DNA of 64,000 nucleotides from contig CM119267.1 of the NCBI GenBank assembly GCA_051294375.1, positions 24,374,223 to 24,438,222 of the forward strand, written 5' to 3'. Under the pieces are notes generated by a model. That model worked only from the letters and a program-made list of their open reading frames with translations. It had not been told where the DNA came from and ran no database searches. Of this stretch, positions 53,096 to 64,000 are shown piece by piece. The position numbers and the translations under genes are program-made. This stretch comes from Paraspadella gotoi. Taxonomy: Eukaryota > Chaetognatha. Within the stretch, counting starts at the first letter, position 1, and each line of letters opens with the position of its first letter.

Positions 53096-53828
53096 TTTTG
53101 TCTGACGGATTATAATACCCATTATAAATTATGAAAGGAATTTGCAATGGGGAACATAGCTAGCAAAGAGAAGTAAGAGAGAAAGAAATTAGGGTACTTT
53201 AAGTCTCTCTATAAACTTTACAGTCTAGTCTTTTCTCTCGGCAAACTCAAGTAAAGCCAGTTCCCCGAAAAAATAAGAACGAAGTATTGCGCCGCAGTGA
53301 TTTATGATCATTGGTCATAGTCATTGGTCATGGTCAAGTCTAAAACACATTGCGCAACAAACATTTAATGTTCCCCTCCCTTTCTGCTAAGTATTAACTG
53401 AAATGACTCAGTATTAGATAAATTTCTGGTCATCAGACCGAATTTTTTGCATCATTCCCATTTGCTGAGTCTAAATAACATAACATAACTTAACATTACA
53501 CAGTTTTATTTATTATTATTTTGTTTAAAATAAAAACAAAAACTACAAATATTATCATTTGAGAGAAAACGACGAAACCCATTATCCTCAAAAGACAATT
53601 GATATTTTTAAAAAAATTTTGTCCACAACAAAGAATGAGGTTTCATTGTACATAATTAGAAACAATTTTATCATTAAATATTTTCCCGTTATTATTGTGC
53701 TGTAAATGTACTTGTTTCTTTGCTTCTGTTTTCAAATTTAATATGAAAATTAACATCTCATTTTTTGTGTGCCTGATTCCCAGGTCCATCACAAAATGAG
53801 CCTCGGATTCGTTCGAGCGACGCGATCC

Positions 53829-53980
53829 TCATTCCAACTTCGCTTCGAAAAACCTGACGTTTCGAATTTCGACGGCGTAATCTTCGTGACGCCCGTAGTT
53901 GCCTGACCTGACCCACTCGGTCTGAGGGGGGAGGGGGGCGGGGGGGTTCAAAAAAGGGAGAGAGGATTTAATGAAGGGAG

Positions 53981-54060
<80 letters not shown>

Positions 54061-57000
54061 GGGCAGTTTCACGGGTGGCCGTAAGAATAGTCATTAGTCA
54101 AATAAAAATAATAATTAATAATAAATAATAATTAATAGTAGCCAAAGAATAGTCCTTTCCAAGATCATCTTCCTCGTGTACCTGAGTGACCAAGATCCTG
54201 TAGTGTTTGAACTCTTTCGGTTCCTTGATCACGTGATCTCTCTCTTCCGAGGTTCTCTTCCATTCTGGTCCGTTGTCTTCTTGGAAAAGAGTTTCCCAGG
54301 CGGACTCGTCTTTGGATCCTTCAGAGATTGATTGATTGATTGATAGAAGATCGATGCTTCGTTGATTGAGTCTTTGTTCGGGCTTTTGATTAACAGTATT
54401 ATAGGATCACACCGACAGGAGATTCATAACTTCGGATCTGACTTTAGTCCGCCACTACAGGTGGGTTTGACGTAACCTCTGGCTTACTAGCATTGACACC
54501 AATGGGGCGCGAACCCAAGGCCGCTTGGTGGGAAGAGAGAATTCTCGATCTTACGCCACCGGGGTCGGGTTTATGCAGTCAGACGGGTGGCGATAGTAAA
54601 TGAGTTGCCACAGTATAAGCATTTCTAATAACTCTTTTGATTGTTTATACTGTAAAATGTGAATTGATTCCAAGTTTCCATCCTTCACTCACAAAACCTT
54701 TTTAAATGAGCCTTACCCTGGAAGAGATACTTGGTAGGTCCAGTCGGGAGCTGCCGCTGCCAAATTGTTCCCTGAAAAGTGAGCCTTCCCACGGTTTTCG
54801 AAGAGGGCAACGAATATTGGATCCACTGAGACTCGAAGGGAACGTTCTTCATTTGCTTGGAGACCCAGATCGCGTTGCGAGTTCCTGGCCAAATACAATC
54901 ATTTCATGAGCTCCACGATAATAAATTAATGCTGTAGAATCGCTGAAGTATGTGCAATGTAGTGCATGTAATATTTATGTATGTAGTAGTGTATGTAGAT
55001 GAAAACTTTTTCCACAAAGAATTGACCTCATGGAAATGTCAATGATTTTGCAGTGAAGAAAGAATTACCCAACATGAAATTGAGTAAAACCATTCCTTTA
55101 AAATGCTTTTTTGGAAAAGCCGAAAGTGCCCGACGTAAAATTGACCGCAACCCCCCGACCTTCAAACGCTTTTTCGGGCAAGTATGGATTGCCCCAAACT
55201 GAGCTGGCTTTCGCCGAGCCTCCGACGGCGACGTTGACGCTTCCGATGACGAGCGACTTGACGAAGAGTTGGACTTGAGATCCGTGGACGATTCCGTAGA
55301 AGGAGACGGGCGTCGTATCGAGGAGATTCTCGCCGGAAAATCTAGAGGAAAGGAATTATACGCCCTGATTGGTTCGTAGGATGATTGGAAAGAGACTTTG
55401 ATTGATGGTTTGATGACTGGATAATATGTTGGAAAAATGATGTTAGCCTTAATTCATCATAGCCGGTTAAAATTCAGGAGTCAACATGCCTTCAATGAAT
55501 GGATAACTTTTATGAAATTGGTACAACCAATATAAAAATTATCCATTCATTTAATAAATAAGCTATCTTGCCCCTGACTTTGGACAGGCTTTGGAGGTTT
55601 AAGGCCTCCATCACTCTTATATGATAATGACATAGCAGGTCCCTGCAAGCTTTCAATCAAGACTCTCTCACGGTCTCGTTTATTCAATCCCAGAGTACCT
55701 GGCTTCCCTATCAATGAAGTGGTATAATATTTCAAAGAATGTTTCAATTGTATTAGTTTTACCAATTTTATAAGCGTGAGAATTGCTCAACAACAAAATT
55801 GCAACAATGACGACGACGACGACGACAACGACGACGACTTTAACCTAAGGTTTATCCTCGAAGAAGGAATTCCTTGATTCTCGCTGAGCATTTCCTTGAC
55901 TTTGATCACGTTCTCGCTTTCTCGAATCTAATGGGGAAAAAAATTGATAAAAGGGCAAATGAGAAATATTTCTAAANNNNNNNNNNTAAAAAAATATATA
56001 TCTTCGGTTTGTGCACAGTGCGCCGATATAGAGAACAAAAACCTGGAGCTTCCAGGGTCCGCCATTGCACTGTGCGCACGAAACGGGTCGCACAGTGATC
56101 GTGATCATCGATCTGAGAATGATGACTTCGTTTGGTTCGATCCCCGCTTGTCTCAGAGTCAGGGATTCGTCGATCTGTAGGGAGACGACAAAAACATAAA
56201 CAAAAACAATACCTTTATCACCATGACAACCACCCTTGCCGATTTACCGGTCGGCCTTCGTCGTCGAAGAGAATGAAGCCTTCCTTCTGGATCCCACCGA
56301 CTTTGACGATGTCTCGCCGCAGATCGGCGATGCTCACTTGTTCCTTGAATTCGATGGTAAAGTTTCCCAGTTGTCCGCCGGCGACGCTCACGACCGGAAC
56401 GAGTTGTCTTTTGTTTGACAAAGAGAGTAGCGAAGATGCGCGATTAAGAAATTAAAAACGAATACAGAATAAAACATTAAATAATTAACAATAACAGTAA
56501 CATCAATTGCCTTTTTTCCGAGGAGTAGATTCCGAATTTCGGCGCTGGGGGCGTGGAGAGCGCGTCGGCGAAAACAGAGACGAGATCGAAGTCAGGAAGG
56601 ACGCGACTGAAGGCGACGACGTTGGCGAGGAATTCCGGAGGCATCGTTGGGAAATCTGGGGGTGAATGCGGGTGGGTAAGCGGTGCGTGGTATGGAGGGG
56701 GAGGGGGGGTGGAAATTATGGGCGGAAGTGACGATAAACAAAGGAAGGCGAAAGTGAAGAGACAAACTAATTTGCTAGAAACCTTTATATGTATATAATA
56801 TAAATGTAAATATTATATAACTCTCTTTCTCTAAATTCATTTTTCGTGAACAAAAACCAAACTTTCAAGTAAAACAATTTTTGTTTTATATCAACAATGA
56901 TTGTCTAGCTTAACTGTCACCTGATGAGCTTGAAGACGGTCTCCAGCTGCGGCCCACCCCCAACGCCCCGTCGCTTCGTCCACTCCGTCACGAAGCGGAA

Positions 57001-57937
57001 GAGTTGCTCCTCCGTCAAGGGAAGTCGCTCCCTCGTCAGGATCCGCTCCAGCTGCTGCAGAGTAACGTCATTGAAGGTGGAGTCGGCGGCGAAAAGACGT
57101 CGGTCCACCTTTTTTGTGTGGGAGGGAGTGGGAGTTTTAAGAGAAAGTTTAATGTCAAGTAAATTATAAACAAAAGACAAAAAAATATACATAAAAAGGA
57201 TAGCCCAAGCCCAAGGGCCTTATTTTTCAAAAACGCTCCATTTCAGAATTAAGTTTTAAGATTGAGTTAAAAGTTAAAAAATAAAATATATATTAGATTA
57301 TGGATTAAGGAATAGGTTAATGATAAGGGTTAATGATTAGGATTAAGATTAGGATAAAGTTTAAGGACTACGGTTTAAGGTTAAGAAAGATTTTAAGATT
57401 CGAGGTTTGAGATTAAAGTTTAAGGTTTACTATTCAGGGTTATGGTTAAGGATTTAGTTCGGCTTAATGATTAAAAATAAATATTAAAAATTAGTAAAGG
57501 AATTAAGAAACAGAAATGGGTCGCTTTTGGAAAACAGAGCCCTCCCACCATCTCTACCCCAACCACCACCTCCGCCACCACCACCTCCCCCCTTACCTCG
57601 ACGATGCCGAGACACTCTTCCACCATCGCCTCGACGCGGCCGTTCAACGCCTCCTCCAAGAACAGGAAGACGTTTCGCGACGAGAGACGTTGACTCATGA
57701 AGGCGCGACAAGAGTTTTTGAGGGAAGGAACGTCGAAGAAGTTGGCGAGGAAGAGGAGTTCCTGAGGAGGAGGAGGAGGAGGAGGAAGAGGAGAAAGAAG
57801 ATGGCGAAATATATACCGTATATTGTAGTTGTTAAGGTTCTTAATAATGTTATATGTTATATGAAGAAATTTTAGAACGGGGTTGAGTGTGCTCGTATCT
57901 CCAGGACCAGTAATTTAAATTTTATTCATCAATGGAG

Positions 57938-58024
<87 letters not shown>

Positions 58025-59976
58025 AATTATAGAAATTTAATTATATTTCATATAAATATCAAATTTTATTAATAATTATACTTTGTATGGGGGAACTTCT
58101 ACACAACACGAGGTTATGGGTATGTCGCCTCACAACTAATTAATTAACAAACAATACTAACAAGTGAAACCTAACGAACCTGCCTCATGTTGGCGTCGAG
58201 GATGTCGACCTCGAAGACATAGAGGAAGCGGACGAACCTCTTCAACGTCTCCGTCGACACCTCGAAAGGCGTTCGGAGGACGACGAAAGGAGGCTGAGTA
58301 GGAAAGGCGCCGCCTTCGACGCCTGGAACGGCGGCGGTGGGAGCCGGCGTCGTCGGCGCGCCACCTTGCGTGGGTGCCGCGACGTCGGGTTCGACTTGTT
58401 CTTCCATAGAGGGCGCCGCTTGAAAGAAGGATAAGGAAGAAGAGGAAAACGACGACGACGCCTCTCGTGGTGCATTTTCGTCTCCTACGCTTATGATGGG
58501 ACCTTGTAAGCCGGGCATTGGACCGGGTAAGCCTGGCATCGGCCCATTGGGCCCTGAAACCCCTGGTATTGAGCCCGGGACTCCTGGCATCGAGCCCGAA
58601 ATCCCTGGAATCGGGCCCGGAAGCCCTGGCATGGAGCCCGGAACTCCAGGCATTAATCCAGGTCCACCGGGAATCCCGCCTGCTGGCATAGAGCCTGGAA
58701 CCCCGCCGCCCCCTGGCATCGGTAACGGCATCGATCCGTTTCCCGTCGGAATTCCTCCTCCTCCTCCTCCTCCTCCTCCTCCCGCTGCCATCCTCGCTTC
58801 CTCAATCATTCGCCTGAAGACGTCGCTGATCTTCATGAGGATGAGGGAAGAGGCTCCGACCTGGAGGTGGCGTGGGGGGAAGGGAGGGGGCGCAGTGGTG
58901 ATGGTTGATATTATTGATAATTTTATATTGGTTGTACCAATTTCATAAAATTTAGCTCCTCGTTTTTTGATGCTGGTGCGGAGTACAATATAACATTCCC
59001 CGATCACAGACTCCCGCTTTTTCACAGCACCATAGATCCCTTTATCACCACAGCATCATAGGTCCTTCCATCACCACAGCAGCATAGATCCCTTTATCAC
59101 TACAGCACCAAAAATTCTTTATCACCGCAGCACTATAGATCACTTTATCACCACAGCACTATAGATTCTTTTATCACCACAGCACTATAGATTACTTTAT
59201 CACCACAGCATCATAAATCCCTTCATCACCACAACACCATAGATCCTTTCATCACCACAGCATCATAGATCCCTTTTTCACTACAGCACCATAGTTCCAT
59301 CGGCGCCAACTAAGAAAACGTCGAAAGTCGTTGGGTCGTTAAGCAGCGACGTCGCGAGGTCTTTCGCGTCGCTGGGCGGCCGCGGCGCTGCAGGGTTGAT
59401 CTCCGGCGGCTGCGGTCCCGGAAACCCGGACGAAGTTCCCGGTACGTATCCCTGTGGGGGCATGCCGCCGCCGTTTGACGGGTAAGGATATTGGCCGGTA
59501 GGAAAACCGCCGCCGCTGCCGCCGCCACCGTAACCATTCCATCCGGCCGAGGGTTGCTGCTGAGCGGGAAATCCGGGTAAAGGTTGCTGCTGACCGGGGA
59601 ATCCTGCTGAAGGCTGCTGTTGACTGGGAAATCCTGCTGAGGGTTGTTGTTGACCGGGAAAACCGAGCGAAAAGGTTCCCGTAAACCCGCCGTTAGTCGA
59701 CGGGAAGGAACCGGAAGACGATCCGGCGGCTGGAAAGCCCGTGCCAGGAAATCCGCCGCCGCTGCCAGTAAAACCACCGTAATTTTGCTGTTCGGCAGCG
59801 GCGGAAGCAGCGGAGGCGGCGGAACTTGGATTTTCACGATGATCAACAGGTGTCGGTTTTTGAGTGACGACAGCGGCGGCGGCAGCGTCGGCGGCGGCGG
59901 CAGTGGGATCAGAATTCTCGGCCTGGCCGCTTAGTGGAGAGATCAGGAAAAATAACGTCAATATTGCGTCCAACAT
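53829..59976 (-). CDS. BTB-BACK-UBL-UBL-F5/8C protein (BTBD9-like, with extra domains)
   Basis: Exons: 59976-59290, 58860-58180, 57761-57597, 57108-56921, 56655-56511, 56407-56248, 56174-56043, 55927-55845, 55341-55160, 54884-54717, 54318-54182, 53921-53829; about 939 aa. Residues 1-18 look like a signal peptide or hydrophobic anchor (MLDAILTLFFLISPLSG). Then a Gln/Pro/Gly linker with GFPGQQQPSA repeats. BTB: 'FDVFLVGADGTM' + 'ISDVFRRMIEEA', interrupted by a ~165-aa Gly/Pro/Ala insert, then 'LKRFVRFLYVFEVDI' and 'ELLFLANFFDVPSL'. BACK: 'LQQLERILTRERL' and FPTMPPEFLANVV. UBL1 ~622-697 (FTIEFKEQVSIADLRRDI...). UBL2 ~698-775 (WKLQIRESENVIKVKEML, GIPSSRINLRFSGENLLDT). Discoidin (F5/8C) ~782-938 (NVAVGGSAKASSVW, SQWIQYSLPSSKTVGRLTF, HYRILVT). 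BTB-BACK-F5/8C is the BTBD9 order, and such proteins often serve CUL3 ligases. Oddities: weak first donor inside a minisatellite, a GC donor after 56511, and a 1-nt phase conflict between exons 57108-56921 and 56655-56511. Confidence 0.75.
53984..54057. repeat. (GA)n microsatellite in the last intron of the BTB-BACK-UBL gene
   Basis: About 74 bp of pure GA, 60 nt from the acceptor of the last exon (53921). Confidence 0.95.
55490..55770 (-). repeat. Rep-1 dispersed repeat
   Basis: Reverse-complement copy of 41093-41340, in the intron between exons 55927-55845 and 55341-55160. Confidence 0.8.
55977..55986. other. 10-N assembly gap
   Basis: Ten Ns in the intron between the two exons of UBL2. 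They do not touch coding sequence in my model, but the true gap length is unknown. Confidence 0.98.
57290..57475. repeat. Degenerate G-rich 'ggttaagg' tract
   Basis: Irregular GGTTAAG/TTAAGG units in a BTB-BACK-UBL intron. It resembles 49265-49530 on the opposite strand and is telomere-like only in composition. Confidence 0.4.
57940..58021. repeat. (GA)n microsatellite
   Basis: About 82 bp of pure GA in the intron between exons 58860-58180 and 57761-57597. Confidence 0.95.
59029..59293 (-). repeat. 26-bp minisatellite that includes an exon's 5' splice site
   Basis: About eleven units of ~26 bp (consensus on minus: TATGGTGCTGTGGTGATAAA then GGGATC). The first unit overlaps the last codons of exon 59976-59290, so the donor context TATG|GTGCTG is repeated with variants across the intron. 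Confidence 0.8.
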
Positions 59977-62036
59977 TATTAGATATTTATTTTAAATTTC
60001 GAGTTTTTTTTTCGCCTTTTTTGAGTGAATTTAGTCAAATATCAGTTAATTATATTTACTAATCGTAAATTATAAAAAACTATTTCATTGATGGCTTAAT
60101 TTAAACCCGACGTTTCGGAAAAAAAGTTGGCCAATGGCATCACAGCTTCGGTCGTATTCCGTCGGTCCAAAAAAATGCAAATTTTACCTAATATTAATTA
60201 CTTCCTTGAATGAAACGTAATTGGGGGAAGGTTATAGTCCTTTTTTTTAGTATTTCCCAAAACTTAGGACCAAAGAGGCTTATGCAGATTTTTTACGTGT
60301 TCATTTCGCTTACACTTCAGTTTAGGGACTATTGGTTTCTATTTGCAACATTTCTCTTTGTAGTACTGCTTAGTTTAGTATGCAATAGATACGACCAATA
60401 TCAAATATTGACCAGGTTTTGGACGGGGCAGGCAGGCCGTGGTTGTTTAAGCCATCTAATAACATACCAAGCAAACGGTTAAAATAACTGCTCTTCCTTA
60501 TCACTAAAGCATAACTAAAGGGAAAGGATAATATTATCCGTCTGACATTTGGCGGCGAGTCATCTATCTGCTTTAATTGCATGTTCCGTTTCAAGGTTAT
60601 TGTCTCCCCAATTGTACCAATGTATTAATTGAACGAAATCTCCTCTTGTGCATCAAGAATTCACATCCCAGGTTATTTTACAACCGCAATTGGCATCGTT
60701 AGCAGTAGCTTTTTTTCACCCTTTCTAGCTATTTCCTTAGCTCATTCATAAGCTACACGATTGCTAATAAATAAAAAAAAATGGTGATTTTCGCAGATAA
60801 ATAATTGGCAATTTTATTTTTAATTGACTTAGAGTAATACAGTAGTTTCGGCGGCTAAATTTCCCAAAATAAAAAGGGGTGGGGAGAGGAAATATTGCTG
60901 ATTTTCTTCAGTTGCGAAAATGTAAATTAGGATTTGGGAATTTAGGACGCGAGAGTACGCGACACAACCGGTCTTGATAGAACGTCACAGATCTCTAGAG
61001 GGCGTTAGGGGGTGGAGTGGGGGTGGGGTGGGAGGAACGAGTGGGAATGAAACCCTTTAAGGTCCCCGTTTATAAATTCTCATTACTTCGATATAAATAC
61101 GTAAGACGCAAACATTTTTTTAATTAAACACGCGTTACATGAGAGAATTACGACGAAAAATACCGACAATATGCAATAATTAGGATTCTGGATGCGATAT
61201 GACATAGTAGGCGCAACCGATATCGGTTTATTTTTTTTTTTCGTGATTAGCGATGGATAGTGTTATTTGAGGGTGACTCAAGCGCCAGAAAAAAAGAAAA
61301 AACTAACAAAAACCGCACTATTGTTTAAGGTAATGATTTTGTATAGCATTCATTCTAATCTCTTCGAAATACAAAAGTATTGAAGATTTTATGTTTTGAG
61401 CAGTCAACTTGAACAGATTGAGACATGACAAGACCTATGTAATAGTAATAATAGAGTGATAATTGTAAATAATTATCGATAATTATCACTAATTAATAAT
61501 CAATCATCAATAATCTCACGCCAAGTGGGGTTTCGAAGTCGAGGCGTTCGAATCCAAGAACTAAACGAGTAGCGATCTCCATTGGGCAAACGTATTAAAG
61601 TTTTCGAAATAATGATTATCGAGCGAAAATATATATAATATCACTGATAAAAATCATCCTTTTATCGTCTTCTATCAATCGATCAGCGCGAAAAAGAAAA
61701 GGCGATAACTTTTCTTTAAAAAAAATTTCAAGTAAATTAGGAGAAGAAAAAAAAAACAAACAAAAAGACAAAAGCCAATCGATAATTATTTTTTCCGCTT
61801 CAAAATCGTGAAGATAAAAATTATCGATGGAATCGAAACGTTTTTAGAAGATCTCGATATATTTATATATTAAATTAAATGCATTTAATAGTTCCAAACT
61901 CGGTCTCATCTTTTCATCTTCTTTTTTTTCTCTCCTCTCTTTTCTTCTTTCTATCTTCTTTCTATTTTTTTTCCTCTTTTCTCTCTTTTTCCCCTTTTTC
62001 TTTTCTCTCTTCTCCTCTCTCCTCCTCCTCCTCCTT
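59977..62036. other. Intergenic region between the ORP gene and the BTB-BACK-UBL gene
   Basis: AT-rich; no supported exon on either strand. A CT-rich tract (61920-62035) precedes the ORP stop. The BTB-BACK-UBL promoter should lie just right of 59976. Confidence 0.55.
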
Positions 62037-63688
62037 CTACCTGACCAAAATCCAAGTGAGAATCATCTGCGCCGCCAACACGATGGCCAACGCCATCAAG
62101 TCTCTGCGACTGAGTCCCTCGCTCCGCCGCTCCGATTCGTTGGCCTCCACGATCCGCTTGAGTTGCAAGATCTGTTGCTGCAGAGGATGGACGACCCGCT
62201 GGAGGTCTTCGGGAGAAAAAGCGGCGGCGGCGGCGGCTGCGGGCGAAGGGGACGGGAGACGCGGGGCGGAGCGCGATTGTTTCCTCGGCGAGGAGGACGT
62301 GGAAGTCTTCGACGGAGGCGATTTCCGGTTGTCAGACTTTTTACCGGTGCCATCTTTACTGGCGGCGCCGACTTCCGGGCCGGCGCCTCCTCCGCCGTTT
62401 CCAGAGTCAGAGGATTCGGTGTCCTCCGGGAGATAAACGGAGCCCGTCGACGAGCCGCTCTCCAGAGTCTGTAGCGCAGCAACTTTGGGTTGGGGCGCGG
62501 ATTTGTCTCTTCGAGGCGCCGACCCTGCGCCGGTTGTAGAGGCGGTGCCGGGCTCTCCGCCGACGCCGCCGCCGGAAGAGGAGGATTTTCCTGAAAAACA
62601 AAACCTCGGTTCACATCGATCGGTTTCACGGGAAAAAATATTGTTATCATATTCATAGCAATATTTATTATTTATTACGTCGTCGATCAACGAATCTTGA
62701 TTGGTGGCCGATGAAACCCGGCACCGACCAATCAGCGATCTAGTTAGACGTATTTGAAAAATAAGACTTCTGACCCGGCTCTGTGCATTATAAATAGACC
62801 AAGCTTCTTCTAGTAGACCTTGTCACACCGCGCGCGTCTCTCCCTCACCCATATCTACAGAAATATTTCACCTTAAAAATCCATGCTTTTAATGATGTAC
62901 ATCATGTACATCATGTCTACACATCCCCAAACGCTAAGCCAACCTGACGAGAGTTTCCTGGCTTCTCTTTTGGCGGCGGCGTTTTTCTTCTTCGCCGCGA
63001 CGCAGGTGAGACTCGTCGTCCGAATGACGGTCGTTCGATGTCGCGTCTTTGTCTCGATGACGAAATCTCTCTCGAATTGGATCAAGTCGTTGTTTGGATC
63101 CCAGGGGCGAGAGTCAGCGTATCTTAGGGGGTTGGGATCGATCGTGAGAAAGGGTTGGAAGGTGGGGGGGGGAGTTGAGAAAATCATCAAAGAAAAGGAT
63201 CTATCGACGGACTTGATTGGACCTGCTCACGGCGTGGGATGCGATTTTTAAAAAATCATCGGACAGCTGACCAATAATCGACCTCAATTCACCTTCTGGC
63301 TGAACAATTAACAACAGAGACAGACTGTGGGGGTGTTACCAGGCAACGATTGCTGGTTAAGAGTCCACTCTCAACTACAACTATTAATTATGAAATCCAG
63401 TATCGTTTGTCATTACATTGCATCATTAATAAAAATTGTCATAATAAAGACTAAGTGAAATTAACCTTCCCTTCTACAAACCCTCACCCACCTGTAGACC
63501 CACTCCCCCAACAGTTCGTCCTTCTCGAAGAGTTTAGTCTCCACCTCCTCGTCTCGCTCCTTCCTCCGCTTGGCGGCGGCGCGTTGCGCGTCTTCGAGCA
63601 CACCCTTCTCCTCCGCCGCCGCGTGGACGTCGTTGCCCACGATCGCCGCCGAAACGCGTCGCCAGAGCCTCTCCGATTCCCAGGAGTC
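62037..63688 (-). CDS. ORP5/ORP8-type oxysterol-binding-related protein, C-terminal exons (5' part outside window)
   Basis: Three in-frame exons: 63688-63492, 63122-62944, 62590-62037 (stop 62037-62039). The first encodes the end of the OSBP lipid-transfer domain: 'SERLWRRVSAAI', 'EEKGVLEDAQRAAAKRR', and 'LFEKDELLGEWVYR'. The second continues 'DSRPWDPNNDLIQFERD', the signature close of ORPs. The third is a Gly/Ser/Ala-rich linker, a short coiled coil (LQQQILQLKRIVEANE) and a 17-residue hydrophobic segment 'LMALAIVLAAQMILTWI' ending LVR. That tail anchor is the hallmark of ORP5/ORP8, which sit in the ER and exchange phosphatidylserine and PI4P at membrane contacts. PH domain and OSBP core exons must lie beyond the right edge. 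Confidence 0.85.
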
Positions 63689-63745
63689 CTTAGGACGTGA
63701 AGGTGAGAGGGATGAGAGAGAGAGAGAGATTCTCTTCTCTCTTCT

Positions 63746-63855
<110 letters not shown>

Positions 63856-64000
63856 CACTTCTCTCTCTCTGACCACGATCGAAGAAGGACGCACGAATTC
63901 TAAGCTCTGATTTTTTTACCAAAAACAAACACAAAAAAAAAAAAACAAAAAAAAAAAAACTAATCTTCTGTGAAACTTACATACAAAAACTCTATACAGC

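Larger units (their letters stand above)
39261..53828. other. 14.6-kb exon-free region: microsatellites and CCAAT clusters
   Basis: I find no convincing coding exon on either strand. It holds a GC-rich upstream segment for the BTB-ZF gene (39.3-40.1 kb), a Rep-1 copy (41093-41340), many (GA)n/(CT)n tracts, (GAA)n at 44006-44066, (GAT)n at 50919-51002, and repeated ATTGG/CCAAT boxes near 41625-41660, 44190-44335, 46785-46830, 49945-49985 and 52600-52985. Several plus-strand GTRAGT donors follow CCAAT boxes. A degenerate C-rich tract lies at 49265-49530. Likely regulatory or noncoding-transcript territory; that role is inference. Confidence 0.55.

Noticed and set aside
58260-58790. Collagen domain in the BTB insert
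   Set aside because: Gly spacing alternates 3 and 4 residues, not Gly-X-Y, so a triple helix is unlikely.

Overview
This is a eukaryotic, intron-rich nuclear DNA window. It is AT-rich with GC-richer exons, and every protein gene I can assemble lies on the minus strand. The best taxonomic clue is the intermediate-filament gene. Its coil 1B is about 42 residues (six heptads) longer than the vertebrate cytoplasmic type, which is the lamin/protostome form. Together with RIG-I-like receptors and a death-effector-type domain this suggests a protostome invertebrate, most likely a lophotrochozoan. Phylum and species cannot be fixed from the sequence. Gene models below were built by hand from splice sites, reading phase and homology. 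Unless noted, exon phases close exactly.

Layout, left to right (genes read right to left): 1-3.7 kb holds repeats only. 3.8-9.7 kb is RLR-A, a RIG-I/MDA5-like helicase without an N-terminal signalling domain; no exons after helicase motif V are seen in the window. 11.2-17.3 kb is RLR-B, a complete 883-aa paralogue with a death-effector-like N-terminus, the helicase and a zinc-binding C-terminal domain. 18.1-19.4 kb is a ZCCHC24/ZAR1-class 3CxxC zinc protein. 20.2-21.7 kb is a small EPSTI1-like coiled-coil protein. 22.9-28.7 kb is an intermediate filament gene whose model runs through a GC-AG intron into a penta-EF-hand-like tail. 29.3-32.3 kb is a foldback element with ~830-bp inverted arms. 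34.3-39.3 kb is a BTB zinc-finger protein. 39.3-53.8 kb is a 14.6-kb stretch without recognisable exons, full of (GA)n tracts and clustered CCAAT boxes. 53.8-60.0 kb is an unusual BTB-BACK-ubiquitin-like x2-discoidin protein. From 62.0 kb to the edge is the 3' end of an ORP5/ORP8-type oxysterol-binding-related protein.

Functionally, the left third looks like an innate-immunity neighbourhood: two dsRNA-sensor paralogues, a 3CxxC zinc protein (the fold class of interferon-induced RTP4) and an EPSTI1-like protein (interferon-induced in vertebrates). The DED suggests signalling through DED adaptors rather than CARD/MAVS. The two most unusual products are the IF/EF-hand fusion and the BTB-BACK-UBL-UBL-F5/8C protein. 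Five of roughly 74 modelled introns use GC-AG, four with the same GCGAG donor core, and one is conserved between the two RLR paralogues.
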